The translations under genes were made by a program, and so were the position numbers. From assembly GCA_019694685.1 (NCBI GenBank), contig JAIBBM010000005.1, positions 1 through 64,000 of the forward strand: 64,000 nucleotides of DNA. The letters are read 5' to 3'. The notes below the pieces were generated by a model, which searched no databases, had not been told where the DNA came from, and saw only the letters and a program-made list of their open reading frames with translations. The stretch comes from Leptospirales bacterium. GTDB taxonomy: Bacteria; Spirochaetota; Leptospiria; Leptospirales; Leptonemataceae. Positions within the stretch are counted from its first letter, which is position 1; each line of letters begins with the position of its first letter. Shown here in pieces: positions 51,443 through 59,937 of the stretch.

Positions 51443-52209
51443 TTCGGTATTTCGTAACTCTTACTTTCTCAATTCTGTTTTTTCAGACGGCCGCGTTTTC
51501 GCATCCGGCTTCGCTTCTTGTTGCAGAGGAGGGTGGCCGGGTCTTCGTCTCGGAGAACACTGCAATCGTCAGGCCCATGGCGAGCCTCACCAAAATCGGC
51601 TCTGCTCTTTTCGCTGTGAGTCTATCCCCTCTCGATCGCTGGATCCGCCTAAGCGAAACAGTGCGAAGTCGCGGACCAGATGACAGAAGTGCCCCGCTTC
51701 GTTTGCAGGAACAATACACTCTGCGCGACATGCTATCTGCGATGCTCATAAGCTCAACGAACGCTGCATCCAGATCTGTTGCTAAAGAACTGGCGGGTTC
51801 GGAATCAGAATTCGTTCGCAGGTTAGGCGAATTTGGGGCTCGTCGCGGCTGGAAACAAACCAGGTTTGCGGACAGCCATGGCCTTTCTCCTGCTTCTATT
51901 TCATCCGTGGACGATATATCTCGCATGATGGACGACTTCATTCGAAACCCTGATTTGATGAAAGTGCTCGAGAGTGTGCATCCTGTGATCCAGGAAAAGC
52001 AGGGCCGCACGATCAGCCTTCTGTCCACCCTGGATCTTCGGGAGTATAGAGGCTTTCGCATTTTTGGAAAAACCGGGAGGACTACTGCGGCCGGTCAGTG
52101 TTTTGCCGGTTTCGCAGTCCTCGGAAGCAAGCGCTATCGGATCATATTTCTGGGCTCTTCTGATATGCAGGCAGACATTCGAGCCGCCGTGGATCAGATA
52201 AAAAAGTAG
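51439..52209 (+). CDS. D-alanyl-D-alanine carboxypeptidase-like (S11) penicillin-binding protein
   Basis: 256 residues with an N-terminal export signal (VTLTFSILFFQTAAFS). The three active-site motifs of serine penicillin-recognising enzymes are in order: SxxK as MASLTKIGS (about 48), SxN as LISSTNAAS (about 104), and KTG as FGKTGRTTAAG (about 210). These enzymes trim D-alanine from peptidoglycan stem peptides. The protein is shorter than typical DacA-type enzymes and lacks their C-terminal domain. The TTG start overlaps the stop of the MORN gene. Confidence 0.85.
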   Translation: MIRYFVTLTFSILFFQTAAFSHPASLLVAEEGGRVFVSENTAIVRPMASLTKIGSALFAVSLSPLDRWIRLSETVRSRGPDDRSAPLRLQEQYTLRDMLSAMLISSTNAASRSVAKELAGSESEFVRRLGEFGARRGWKQTRFADSHGLSPASISSVDDISRMMDDFIRNPDLMKVLESVHPVIQEKQGRTISLLSTLDLREYRGFRIFGKTGRTTAAGQCFAGFAVLGSKRYRIIFLGSSDMQADIRAAVDQIKK

Positions 52210-52244
52210 ATTGCAGGGAAGGGCGAGCGTTGGATTCTCCACCG

Positions 52245-52688
52245 ATGAAGCGATTCTTCCTGCTCTTCATGCTTCTTTCTCTTCCTGTGGGCGCCCAGGA
52301 AATTCGCGGCCTGGACAAAGAGTATTACAATGCGTATCTGGATAGCCTCCCCAACGAGAAGAAGAAGCGTCTTGAGACATTGAAGAAGAATTTGCTCAGC
52401 ATGCTCAAGAAGGTAATCCCGCGAGAAGATCCAGATCATGGGCAATCGTATGCGGAGAAGCTGACTGTGGAGAGTTTTCAGTTTGAAGAGATCTCCGCGC
52501 AGTCTCCGTTTGTAAGAGGGATGATGAAGGAAATTCCTGGCTTGCGCCCGGACAAATTCATGTTCGTCGTCAAAACAGGACCCTATCTGGTGTATGTTGC
52601 CTTCAACGTAAATCCTGGTCAGTTCATCACTTCCGAATCGCAGCAGCATGTGATCATTCGCGCAGTGGATGAAGGCCATCCAAACTGA
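52245..52688 (+). CDS. Unknown secreted protein
   Basis: About 147 residues with a signal peptide (KRFFLLFMLLSLPVGAQ, cleaved after GA). The mature part starts with a Lys/Leu-rich helix (NEKKKRLETLKKNLLSMLKK) and ends with beta strands. No family recognised. ATG 52245 gives a clean signal peptide; a TTG at 52230 would add five residues and has GGGAAGGG upstream. Its TGA overlaps the ATG of the patatin gene by one base, so they are coupled. Confidence 0.65.
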   Translation: MKRFFLLFMLLSLPVGAQEIRGLDKEYYNAYLDSLPNEKKKRLETLKKNLLSMLKKVIPREDPDHGQSYAEKLTVESFQFEEISAQSPFVRGMMKEIPGLRPDKFMFVVKTGPYLVYVAFNVNPGQFITSESQQHVIIRAVDEGHPN

Positions 52689-53608
52689 TGGCTCGTCGTA
52701 GAAAATTCAATCGCGCTTTGATTCTATCGGGTGGTGGGGCTCGCGGCGCCTATCAGGTAGGCGTGTGGAAGTACCTTCAGGAACTGGACTGGAAGCCGGA
52801 CCTCATTTGCGGGACTTCGGTTGGATCTGTCAATACGGCAGCCATTGCATGCGGATTGAATCTAGAAGAGTTGATCAATCTATGGAAAACAATCGAACGC
52901 GGAAGAATCTATCGATTGAGTCTGTGGAGACAGCTGGTTCATGTTCTCACCAGGAGAGGTTATGCTCCACTCATGGACACAGAACCACTGAAGAATTTGC
53001 TCCTGGATAAGCTGGACGTAACCAAATTGCGTCACAGCGAATACGAAATCATCATCACAGCAACGAACATTCTAAAATCGCAGTTGAAATTCTTCTCTCA
53101 AAGAGTGATTGATATTGAACATGTGATGGCGTCCAGTGCCATCCCCATTCTCTTTCCGTGGCAGTATATAGACGGAGAGCCTTACTGGGATGGTGGAATC
53201 ATGGCAAATACTCCGCTTCTTCCTGCGCTCGAACGCGGATGCAAAGAAATCATTGTGGTTCTGCTTTCTCCTGTCGGTGGAGCCAGGCTGTCTCCTCCCG
53301 CAACCAGACGCCAGGCCCTGGAGCGTGTTTTTGAGATGTCTTTGATTGGATCCTATGAAGCATTCATGTCCCATCTCGCCTACGAGTACAAACAAAGATC
53401 GCAGCAGAGCGTAATACGCAAATTGATTCGTAGAACTCTCACTCTGGGGGACACTCGCATTGCAACGGTTGCTCCAGGGCAAATGCTTGGATTTTATTCT
53501 ATTTTGAATTTCTCGGCCCGTCAGGCGGACACTCTCATTCATGAGGGTTACATGGACGCGCGCAATCAGCTATCGCAGTTTTTTGGCCTGGACGAAGCGC
53601 CTTACTAG
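52688..53608 (+). CDS. Patatin-like phospholipase
   Basis: 306 residues. The oxyanion glycines LSGGGARGAYQVGVW lie near the N-terminus, the nucleophile elbow is CGTSVGSVNTAAI (about 40), and the Asp of the dyad is in YWDGGIMANTP. This is the standard Ser-Asp patatin architecture and should hydrolyse acyl chains of phospholipids. No export signal is seen, so a cytoplasmic or inner-membrane-facing enzyme is expected. It is translationally coupled to the secreted protein gene before it. Confidence 0.94.
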   Translation: MARRRKFNRALILSGGGARGAYQVGVWKYLQELDWKPDLICGTSVGSVNTAAIACGLNLEELINLWKTIERGRIYRLSLWRQLVHVLTRRGYAPLMDTEPLKNLLLDKLDVTKLRHSEYEIIITATNILKSQLKFFSQRVIDIEHVMASSAIPILFPWQYIDGEPYWDGGIMANTPLLPALERGCKEIIVVLLSPVGGARLSPPATRRQALERVFEMSLIGSYEAFMSHLAYEYKQRSQQSVIRKLIRRTLTLGDTRIATVAPGQMLGFYSILNFSARQADTLIHEGYMDARNQLSQFFGLDEAPY

Positions 53609-53633
53609 TGATCTTAAAATTCATAATTTAATC

Positions 53634-53661
53634 TTGCCTCCTTTTAGGGTCGAGTTATACT
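53634..53661 (+). promoter_or_regulatory. Putative promoter of the DoxX gene
   Basis: TTGCCT (53634-53639), 16 bases, TATACT (53656-53661), about 78 bases before the ATG at 53739. The leader between holds a GC-rich stretch that may fold. Confidence 0.5.
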
Positions 53662-53738
53662 GAGGGCGTTCAGGGTGCCTGGTTTTGCGGATGCACCTGA
53701 GGCTCTGCTGCATTGCGCCCCCGGCACCGGGAGGCTGT

Positions 53739-54164
53739 ATGAAAAATGCGCTGCTCTGGCTGGAAGATCACAAAGACTGGGGAATCGAAATGCTCCGTAT
53801 GTACCTCGGAGTAGTTTTGATTCTCAAGGGTTTTTACTTCATTCGTGACATGAATTCTTTGCTCGCTCTCATTGGCCTGCAAAGCTCTTTGTGGCTGGGT
53901 GGAATTTTCGCTCACTACATTGTTCTGGCTCACCTGATCGGTGGTCTGTTTGTGATCATCGGTCTTCTGACCAGGATCGTCGCTGCCTTTCAAGTGCCGA
54001 TTTTGCTGGGTGCCTGCTATGTGGTTTTCAACCATGATGGGATTCTGTCCGCTTCCTCGAATTTCGAATTCACTTCCCTCGTGCTGATTTTGCTTGTGAT
54101 GTTTGTGTTTTACGGTGGGGGAAGGTTGTCCGTGGATTACTTCCTGGGCAAACCAAAGGACTGA
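53739..54164 (+). CDS. DoxX-family membrane protein
   Basis: About 141 residues with four membrane helices (WGIEMLRMYLGVVLILKGF, LGGIFAHYIVLAHLIGGLF, VIIGLLTRIVAAFQVPILL, LVLILLVMFVFYGGG), matching the small DoxX/SURF4-like family in the inner membrane. Relatives have been linked to redox or thiol homeostasis; the exact role is unknown. ATG 53739 with GGGAGG upstream is the right start; the frame is open 54 bases further but in a structured leader. Confidence 0.82.
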   Translation: MKNALLWLEDHKDWGIEMLRMYLGVVLILKGFYFIRDMNSLLALIGLQSSLWLGGIFAHYIVLAHLIGGLFVIIGLLTRIVAAFQVPILLGACYVVFNHDGILSASSNFEFTSLVLILLVMFVFYGGGRLSVDYFLGKPKD

Positions 54165-54183
54165 TGTGGCGCCGGCGATTGAG

Positions 54184-54206
54184 AGAATTTCGCGGTGCGA
54201 AATTCT
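54184..54206. repeat. Perfect hairpin after DoxX gene
   Basis: AGAATTTCGC (54184-54193) and GCGAAATTCT (54197-54206) form a 10-bp stem with loop GGT. A second short hairpin GCGAA-AA-TTCGC follows about 20 bases later. No T-run, so it may stabilise the 3' end of the DoxX message or be a protein site. Confidence 0.55.
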
Positions 54207-54390
54207 TCACATGGGAATGCGCGCGAAAATTCGCACGAAAATCCTGCGCACCTGAAAGAATGCCTCTCTTTCCGTGCGTGGTCTCAATTTCAACGTGCCC
54301 TTGAACCGGATTGGGGCGTTGAGATGTTTCCGTGCTGCGCAATCAACCTTTTCTTGTTGACCTGACCCGAAAAACACGCGAGAATGAAGT

Positions 54391-55563
54391 ATGCGTTGCT
54401 TGTCGGGAAGATCGATCTCAAAGCGCATAGTCCGGCTCTCAGGTTCCGCCGCAAGGGCATATGCAGCGGTGGCTCAAACGTCTCTAATTTTCGCTTTCTC
54501 GTGTACGGGCTCTTTCCCCATAAGCAATAGAGATGTGAACGGCGCATATCTACTGCTCGGCGCGATGATCGGAAGCGCGATGATGCCGCGGTATCCGCGA
54601 TTTGTGTATGTGACCAACTTCTCATCTGCCACCGTATCGATGTATACGATCAATCAGACGACTGGTGTGCTTTCCGCAAACGGTACTATCGCGGCGGGTA
54701 CTCAGCCTCGAGACATTGTCGTAGATCCGAGCGGAAGATTTGTGTATGCCGCCAATAACGGCTCCAATAGCGTATCGATGTATTCCATCAACCAGACAAC
54801 TGGATCTCTCACATCTATTGGAACCATAGCCGCGGGTTCGAGCACTCAGGGCTTAGCAGTGGATCCCGGTGGCAATTTTATTTATGCAGTCAACAACGCG
54901 TCAAACAACGTCTCCATGTTCACCGTAAATCAGGCAACTGGCATGCTTTCGCCAAACGGTACGATCGCTGCGGGAACAGGTTGTCTGGGCATTGCTGTAG
55001 ATCCAACAGGTAAGTTTGCGTATGTGGCAAACAACACTTCGAATAATGTGTCCATGTACACAATCAATGCGGTGACCGGAGTTCTGTCCGCGAACGGCAC
55101 GATCGGTGCCGGGACAGGGCCCATGGGTGTTGTTGCAGACCCGACGGGTAAGTTTGCGTATGTTACGAACAACGCTTCGAACAATGTGTCCATGTACACA
55201 ATCAACCCGGGTTCAGGCGTTCTCTCGGCCAATGGTACAATCGCTGCGGGAACAGGCCCCATAGGAATTGCATCTCATTCAAGCGGGCAGTTTGCTTTTG
55301 CTGCGAACTTTACTTCCAATAATCTTTCTATGTACACGATCAACACCGTCACGGGAGTTCTTACGGCAAATAGTACGGTTGCTGCGGGCACTGGTGCTCA
55401 AGCGATTGCGGTAGATCCATCAGGAAAGTTCGCTTATTCGGGAAACGGATCTGCCAACAATGTGTCCATGTACTCCGTAAATACTTCCACGGGCAACCTG
55501 ACTTCAAATGGCACAATACCCGCAGGATCGAACGCCATTGGCATCGCGATCGCCTATTTCTGA
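54391..55563 (+). CDS. Seven-bladed beta-propeller lipoprotein
   Basis: 390 residues. A lipobox-like FAFSC lies near residue 38. From about residue 69 to the end there are seven repeats of exactly 46 residues each (the last slightly shorter), with the pattern F-YV-N-SSN-VSMYTIN-TG-LS-NGTIAAGT-P-GIAVDPSG. This is the lactonase/YVTN seven-blade propeller. The repeats are very similar to one another, so the gene has probably expanded or homogenised recently. It is likely surface-exposed. The N-terminal 37 residues are long for a lipoprotein signal, and the start codon is not certain. Confidence 0.85.
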   Translation: MRCLSGRSISKRIVRLSGSAARAYAAVAQTSLIFAFSCTGSFPISNRDVNGAYLLLGAMIGSAMMPRYPRFVYVTNFSSATVSMYTINQTTGVLSANGTIAAGTQPRDIVVDPSGRFVYAANNGSNSVSMYSINQTTGSLTSIGTIAAGSSTQGLAVDPGGNFIYAVNNASNNVSMFTVNQATGMLSPNGTIAAGTGCLGIAVDPTGKFAYVANNTSNNVSMYTINAVTGVLSANGTIGAGTGPMGVVADPTGKFAYVTNNASNNVSMYTINPGSGVLSANGTIAAGTGPIGIASHSSGQFAFAANFTSNNLSMYTINTVTGVLTANSTVAAGTGAQAIAVDPSGKFAYSGNGSANNVSMYSVNTSTGNLTSNGTIPAGSNAIGIAIAYF

Positions 55564-55616
55564 GAAACCGCAGCGTTTTCGCAGCGCGAATTCTTCAAAA
55601 GAAAAAGTGCGGCTGA

Positions 55617-55823
55617 TTATTCCAGAGCCATCCTCAGCTTCACCAGGTTCTCAAGGAGCCTGTCAAACGCTCTGTTGCGTTCTGCTGGATCCGGGAAGGT
55701 GAGGATGCGCTTCCCGTTTGGTTCGAGAAAAGTTAGTTCGATGGCCTGTGGCTCTTGCTTCTTGATGGAAACGACGTGATCCAGTTGAACGAGTTCGTTG
55801 TCACCAAGTCTGAGCCACAGCAT
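55617..55823 (-). CDS. Small unknown protein downstream of serC
   Basis: 68 residues, soluble, starting MLWLRLGDNELVQLDHVVSI and ending in a helical NRAFDRLLENLVKLRMALE. No family recognised. ATG 55823 is preceded by GGAGG seven bases upstream, inside the serC stop region (TAG GATG). The frame is open to 55853, but that would overlap serC with no need. It is co-transcribed with serC. Confidence 0.65.
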   Translation of the reverse strand: MLWLRLGDNELVQLDHVVSIKKQEPQAIELTFLEPNGKRILTFPDPAERNRAFDRLLENLVKLRMALE

Positions 55824-55824
55824 C

Positions 55825-56907
55825 CTATCCTCCGTTCGATCTTGCAAATTCACGCATCAATACGGAGAGAACCTGGCAGGCTTCTTCGCCTACTGCATTG
55901 TAGGTGGAAGCGCGCAGTCCGCCTACTGAGCGGTGACCTTTCAATCCCATGAGCTTTCTTTCTTCTGCTGCCTTCAAGAACTTTCCTTCGAGGTCTTCTG
56001 ATGGAAGTCTAAACGTAATGTTCATGAGAGATCTGGCATTCTTCACCGCATGTCCTGTGTAGAACTTAGGAAATTCGTCCATTACATTGTAGATCAGTTC
56101 AGCCTTGTGCTGGTTGTACCTGTGCATCTCTTCCAGGCCGCCCTGTTTTTCAATCCAGGAAACCACCAGACCAAACACGTACATTTGAAAGGTGGGAGGA
56201 GTGTTGTAGAGGCTGTTGTTTTTCGCGTACGTGCTGTAGCGGAATACAGTTGGAGTTTCTGCAGACTCTCTTCCATAGTATTCACGATCCACTACAACGA
56301 TGGTCACTCCGGATGGACCCGCATTCTTCTGCGCGCCAGCGTATACCATTCCGATGTTAGACCAGTCAATGGGACGAGATAGAAAGTCAGAGCTCATGTC
56401 TATGACGAGCTTTGTATCTCCAGGACTGGGGAGCTTCTGGAACTGGGTTCCGTAGATTGTGTTGTTAGAGGTCACATGCAAGTAATCCAGGCCTGAGGTG
56501 GTCTTTACCTCGGGGATGTAGCTGTGGTTCTTATCTTTGGAGCTCCCTGCGTCAAAGACCTGGATTCCGAGCAAATTGGCCTGTTCGATTGCCTTTTCGG
56601 ACCAGACTCCGGTATTGACGTAGCCTGCTTTGCGGCCTTTGCCTGAGAGGTTCATGGGAACAAAAGCGAACTGGGCAGATGCCCCGCCTGTCATGTACAG
56701 TATATCAAAGCGATCCGGGATGGATGCCAGTTTGCGCAGTCTCTGGTTGATATCATCCAGCAAGCCCTCAAAAACCTTACCCCGGTGGGACATTTCCATG
56801 ATGGACATCCCTGTATTCTGGTAATCGAGCAGCTCATCGCGGATGGTTTCCAGAACTGGCAGCGGAAGAGCGGCCGGACCTGGAGAAAAGTTATAGACTC
56901 GTCTCAT
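55825..56907 (-). CDS. serC: Phosphoserine aminotransferase
   Basis: Transfers the amino group from glutamate to 3-phosphohydroxypyruvate in serine synthesis, and acts on the matching step of pyridoxal phosphate synthesis. 360 residues. It starts RRVYNFSPGPAALPLPVLE as in SerC. MSIMEMSHRGKVFEG and MTGGASAQFAFVPMNL bind substrate and cofactor. The PLP-lysine is in YAGAQKNAGPSGVTIVV. The C-terminus has GLKGHRSVGGLRASTYNAV. All catalytic parts look intact. It is divergent from bpt across 41 bases and followed by a small gene at its stop. Confidence 0.97.
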   Translation of the reverse strand: MRRVYNFSPGPAALPLPVLETIRDELLDYQNTGMSIMEMSHRGKVFEGLLDDINQRLRKLASIPDRFDILYMTGGASAQFAFVPMNLSGKGRKAGYVNTGVWSEKAIEQANLLGIQVFDAGSSKDKNHSYIPEVKTTSGLDYLHVTSNNTIYGTQFQKLPSPGDTKLVIDMSSDFLSRPIDWSNIGMVYAGAQKNAGPSGVTIVVVDREYYGRESAETPTVFRYSTYAKNNSLYNTPPTFQMYVFGLVVSWIEKQGGLEEMHRYNQHKAELIYNVMDEFPKFYTGHAVKNARSLMNITFRLPSEDLEGKFLKAAEERKLMGLKGHRSVGGLRASTYNAVGEEACQVLSVLMREFARSNGG

Positions 56908-56948
56908 TTCGTCTGATTTTCTAAAGTAGAGCTCTCAGTCAAAGCCAA

Positions 56949-57695
56949 ATGAGCCAGTCCCTGGAATATCTCGAATTACAATTATACGCAGGCCACCTGA
57001 AGGGGGCATGCTCCTATTTGCCGGAGAAAGAATCGAATTTGCTCTTTCTTGAGGCGACGGGCCTTGGCGCGGGTTACAGGCTATTGCTCGACCGCGGCTA
57101 CAGAAGGCACGGATTCCACGTATATCGTCCGGACTGCGCAAACTGCCAGGAGTGCAAGATCCTCCGCCTGCCTGTGGCCACGTTTGCACCCACGCGAAGC
57201 CAGAAGAGAGTCTGGAAGAAGGGTCAGTCTGTTTTCAGAGTGGAAACCGGGCCGCCTTCTTATTCCAGAGAAAAGGAACAGCTCTACTGCAAGTATCTGG
57301 CATGCCAGCACGGATCCTGCGACGACATGGATCCTTGCAGATATTCCGATTTCTTTGTAAGCAGTTTTCTTGCGACTACGGAGGAATTGAGGCTCTATGC
57401 AGGAGATCGCCTGGTGGGCCTTGGCATTTTCGATGTAGTGGGGGATGCCCTTTCCTCCGTGTATTTTTTCTTTGATCCGGACTATTCCCGCTATAGTCCC
57501 GGCACCTTTTCCATTCTGGCAGAGATCGATCTCTGCAAGGCTCGCGGACTTTCGCATTACTACCCTGGATATTTTATCTCTGCCTGCCATGCCATGAACT
57601 ACAAGGCACGGTTTGGGCCGGCAGAAGTGAAGCTTCCTGCCCAGGAAAAGTGGGGCCCGTGCGTTAAGTCGTGTCTCCCCTGGGTCGATGAGTAG
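56949..57695 (+). CDS. bpt: Leucyl/arginyl-tRNA-protein transferase (Bpt/Ate type)
   Basis: Transfers leucine (Bpt) or arginine from aminoacyl-tRNA to the N-terminus of proteins bearing acidic residues, feeding the N-degron pathway. 248 residues, family length. Motifs: CSYLPEKESNLLF near the start, GYRRHGFHVYRPDCANCQEC (about 50-69) with the conserved cysteines, and LRLPVATFAPTRSQKRVWKK. The C-terminal half has the GNAT fold with SSVYFFFDPDYSRYSPGTFS and MNYKARFGPAE. A terminator follows. ClpS or its partner is not in the window. Confidence 0.93.
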   Translation: MSQSLEYLELQLYAGHLKGACSYLPEKESNLLFLEATGLGAGYRLLLDRGYRRHGFHVYRPDCANCQECKILRLPVATFAPTRSQKRVWKKGQSVFRVETGPPSYSREKEQLYCKYLACQHGSCDDMDPCRYSDFFVSSFLATTEELRLYAGDRLVGLGIFDVVGDALSSVYFFFDPDYSRYSPGTFSILAEIDLCKARGLSHYYPGYFISACHAMNYKARFGPAEVKLPAQEKWGPCVKSCLPWVDE

Positions 57696-57738
57696 ACCAG
57701 TGATTGATTATTAGCTTTTCTTTGCTAAATGAAAGGCG

Positions 57739-57762
57739 GGGGGCGTAAGCCCCCTTTTTTTT
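57739..57762 (+). terminator. Intrinsic terminator after bpt
   Basis: GGGGGC (57739-57744), loop GTAA, GCCCCC (57749-57754), then eight T. A textbook rho-independent terminator. Confidence 0.92.
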
Positions 57763-57797
57763 CTATTCCTTGAACGTCACTGTTTCCTGATGCTCCG

Positions 57798-58601
57798 ATG
57801 ATGCGCGCTTGCCTTCTGGTTTCTGTTGCGCTTTGCGCGCATTCTCTGTGGGCCCAGGCAGATCCCGCTCTACCCGAACCCCAGAGTCCGAGCCCCACTC
57901 ACTATGTCTCGATTCACGCAGGTCCCGCCGTCAGCGCATCCGGATCGATTGTAGCCAGTTCCTGGGCAGGGCTTCGCCTTTTAGAATTGCTTGTGAATTC
58001 TAATGTATTGTATGCTCCCCGCATTTCGCCTGCGCTCCGTTATACCGGGCCAATCTACAAAGTTCCACCTCTGGAGTTATCCTCCAGACAGTACGGGTTT
58101 TTATACGAAAGACGCATGGACCACTGGTTTTTCGGAGGAGCTCTCAGCTATACGGACATAAAGGCACGCCTGCAAATTCCGGAGACGTTCGTGGTGGCGC
58201 CCAATCTGGGGTTGAATGTTCCTCTGGTGTTTCGCGTTACTCCTGAGATACACGGGCGAATGCTTCTTGCCTCTGCTCTTCAGGCGGAAGGAAGTGCTGC
58301 CTATCATTTCTGGCCAGAGGAAGTACTCGATCCATATGTGCGCGTCTTCGCCGGAGTGGGCAAGGGCTTTGTGGCTCACCCGCTGGGAGGGCCCTATCTT
58401 CACGAAATTCACGCCGGGACTGCAGTGGGTCTGAGATGGAACAGAGAAAGTCTGTTTTTTGGGAGTGAAGTCAACGTAATCGGGCACTGGGTGAACTCAG
58501 GCCCTTCGAGCTTCATTGACCGCACGAACGTCCTTGTGAATCCTGGCAATGGAAGCATCTACATTGTCCGTCTTCTTTTGAGCGCGGGCATGCGCTTCTA
58601 G
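57798..58601 (+). CDS. Outer-membrane beta-barrel-like protein
   Basis: 267 residues. The signal peptide (MMRACLLVSVALCAHSLWAQ) is cleaved after WAQ or nearby. The mature part alternates hydrophobic and polar residues (YVSIHAGPAVSASGSIV, YGFLYERRMDHWFFGGALSY) and ends in LLLSAGMRF, with a final Phe as in many outer-membrane proteins. It lies just after the bpt terminator. No named family. Confidence 0.65.
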   Translation: MMRACLLVSVALCAHSLWAQADPALPEPQSPSPTHYVSIHAGPAVSASGSIVASSWAGLRLLELLVNSNVLYAPRISPALRYTGPIYKVPPLELSSRQYGFLYERRMDHWFFGGALSYTDIKARLQIPETFVVAPNLGLNVPLVFRVTPEIHGRMLLASALQAEGSAAYHFWPEEVLDPYVRVFAGVGKGFVAHPLGGPYLHEIHAGTAVGLRWNRESLFFGSEVNVIGHWVNSGPSSFIDRTNVLVNPGNGSIYIVRLLLSAGMRF

Positions 58602-58626
58602 TCGGCCGGAGAGGGCCAGGAATGTC

Positions 58627-59937
58627 ATGAGAACGAATATCGTACATATTGGAGCAGGTGAGCTCCAGTATGAAATCAGGCAGATCGTTGAGATCGGCCA
58701 CAACGTTATGCGCCTTTCAGGCAAGCCGATCGCGTGGGAGAACATCGGTGATCCAGTTCAGAAGGGAGAAAAGCTCCCGGACTGGATGAAAGATATCATC
58801 GCTCAGGCGGTTCGCGACGATAGCACTTACGCGTACAGTCCCACCCGTGGTCTTTTAGAAACGCGCGAGTTTCTCGCAGAAAGACTCAATCGTGAAAAGG
58901 GAGTCAAGATTCATCCAGACGATATCATTTTCTTTAATGGGCTGGGAGATGCAGTCAACAAGGTCTATGGAATGCTTCGTCGCGAAGCTCGTGTAATCGG
59001 GCCTACTCCTGCCTATTCCACCCATTCTTCTGCTGAAGCGGCACATGCTGGTTATCCTCCGATTACGTATCGCCTCGATCCTGCTCGCGGATGGATGCCT
59101 GACCTGGAAGAACTTCGCAACAAAGTGAAGTACAACGAAAGCATTGCAGGCATCATGATCATCAACCCGGACAATCCTACGGGAGCAGTGTTTCCTCGAG
59201 ATGTTCTGGAAGAAATGGTGGAGATTGCGCGTCAGTACGATCTGTTCCTGGTCGGAGATGAAATCTACGTAAACATGGTCTTCAACGGGAAGAAATGTAC
59301 GAATCTTTCAGAAGTGATTCGTGAAGTACCAGGCATTTCCTTGAAAGGGATTTCCAAAGAGTTTCCCTGGCCCGGCGGACGTTGCGGATGGATGGAAGTA
59401 TACAACCAGGCAAGCAACCCAATGTTCCAGAAGTATGTGAAGTCAGTTCTGGACGCAAAGATGCTGGAAGTATGTTCCACAACTCTTCCGCAGGTAGTGA
59501 TTCCAAGGATCATGGGGAATCCAGAGTACGTGAACTGGCAGAAGCAAAGAAATGCATTCTTTGAAAAAAGGAGCAAACGCATTGCTGAGATTCTGTCTGG
59601 AATTCCGGAGATCATTGTAAATCCTCCGGACGGTGCTTTCTATGTGAGCATTGTTTTCAAGAAAGAACTCAATAATCGCATGAAGCTCAACATTCCAAAT
59701 GCTGCGGTTCGAGAATACATTGATGGTATATGCTCCGGGAATATGGAACCAGATCGTCGTTTCGTGTACCATTTGCTTGCGTCTCGAAATATTTGCGTAG
59801 TGCCTCTCACCAGCTTTGTATGTACTTTGCAAGGATTCCGCTGCACTCTTCTCGAAAGGGACGATGCTAAATTCGAAGAGATCTACCACGGAGTGAGGGA
59901 CGCAATTCTCGAATTTCTAAACAGCGCTTCACTTTAG
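58627..59937 (+). CDS. Class I/II aminotransferase
   Basis: 436 residues, PLP-dependent fold type I. Motifs: AYSPTRGLLETREFLAERLN at the N-domain, the aromatic block TPAYSTHSSAE, MIINPDNPTGAVFP, and the aspartate-type block LVGDEIYVNMVF. The PLP-lysine is in LKGISKEFPWPGGRCGW, with RGxGG-like arginine close by. Near-C-terminal VVPLTSFVC completes the substrate pocket. It should aminate a keto acid; substrate not clear (alanine, aspartate or aromatic type). It starts at ATG 58627 with GGAGAGGGCC upstream. Its 3' end overlaps the convergent LCAT-like gene by nine bases. Confidence 0.93.
   Translation: MRTNIVHIGAGELQYEIRQIVEIGHNVMRLSGKPIAWENIGDPVQKGEKLPDWMKDIIAQAVRDDSTYAYSPTRGLLETREFLAERLNREKGVKIHPDDIIFFNGLGDAVNKVYGMLRREARVIGPTPAYSTHSSAEAAHAGYPPITYRLDPARGWMPDLEELRNKVKYNESIAGIMIINPDNPTGAVFPRDVLEEMVEIARQYDLFLVGDEIYVNMVFNGKKCTNLSEVIREVPGISLKGISKEFPWPGGRCGWMEVYNQASNPMFQKYVKSVLDAKMLEVCSTTLPQVVIPRIMGNPEYVNWQKQRNAFFEKRSKRIAEILSGIPEIIVNPPDGAFYVSIVFKKELNNRMKLNIPNAAVREYIDGICSGNMEPDRRFVYHLLASRNICVVPLTSFVCTLQGFRCTLLERDDAKFEEIYHGVRDAILEFLNSASL

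Noticed and set aside
54590..55563. Regular ~138-bp repeats as a possible non-coding array
   Set aside because: They encode the seven blades of a propeller protein in one frame.
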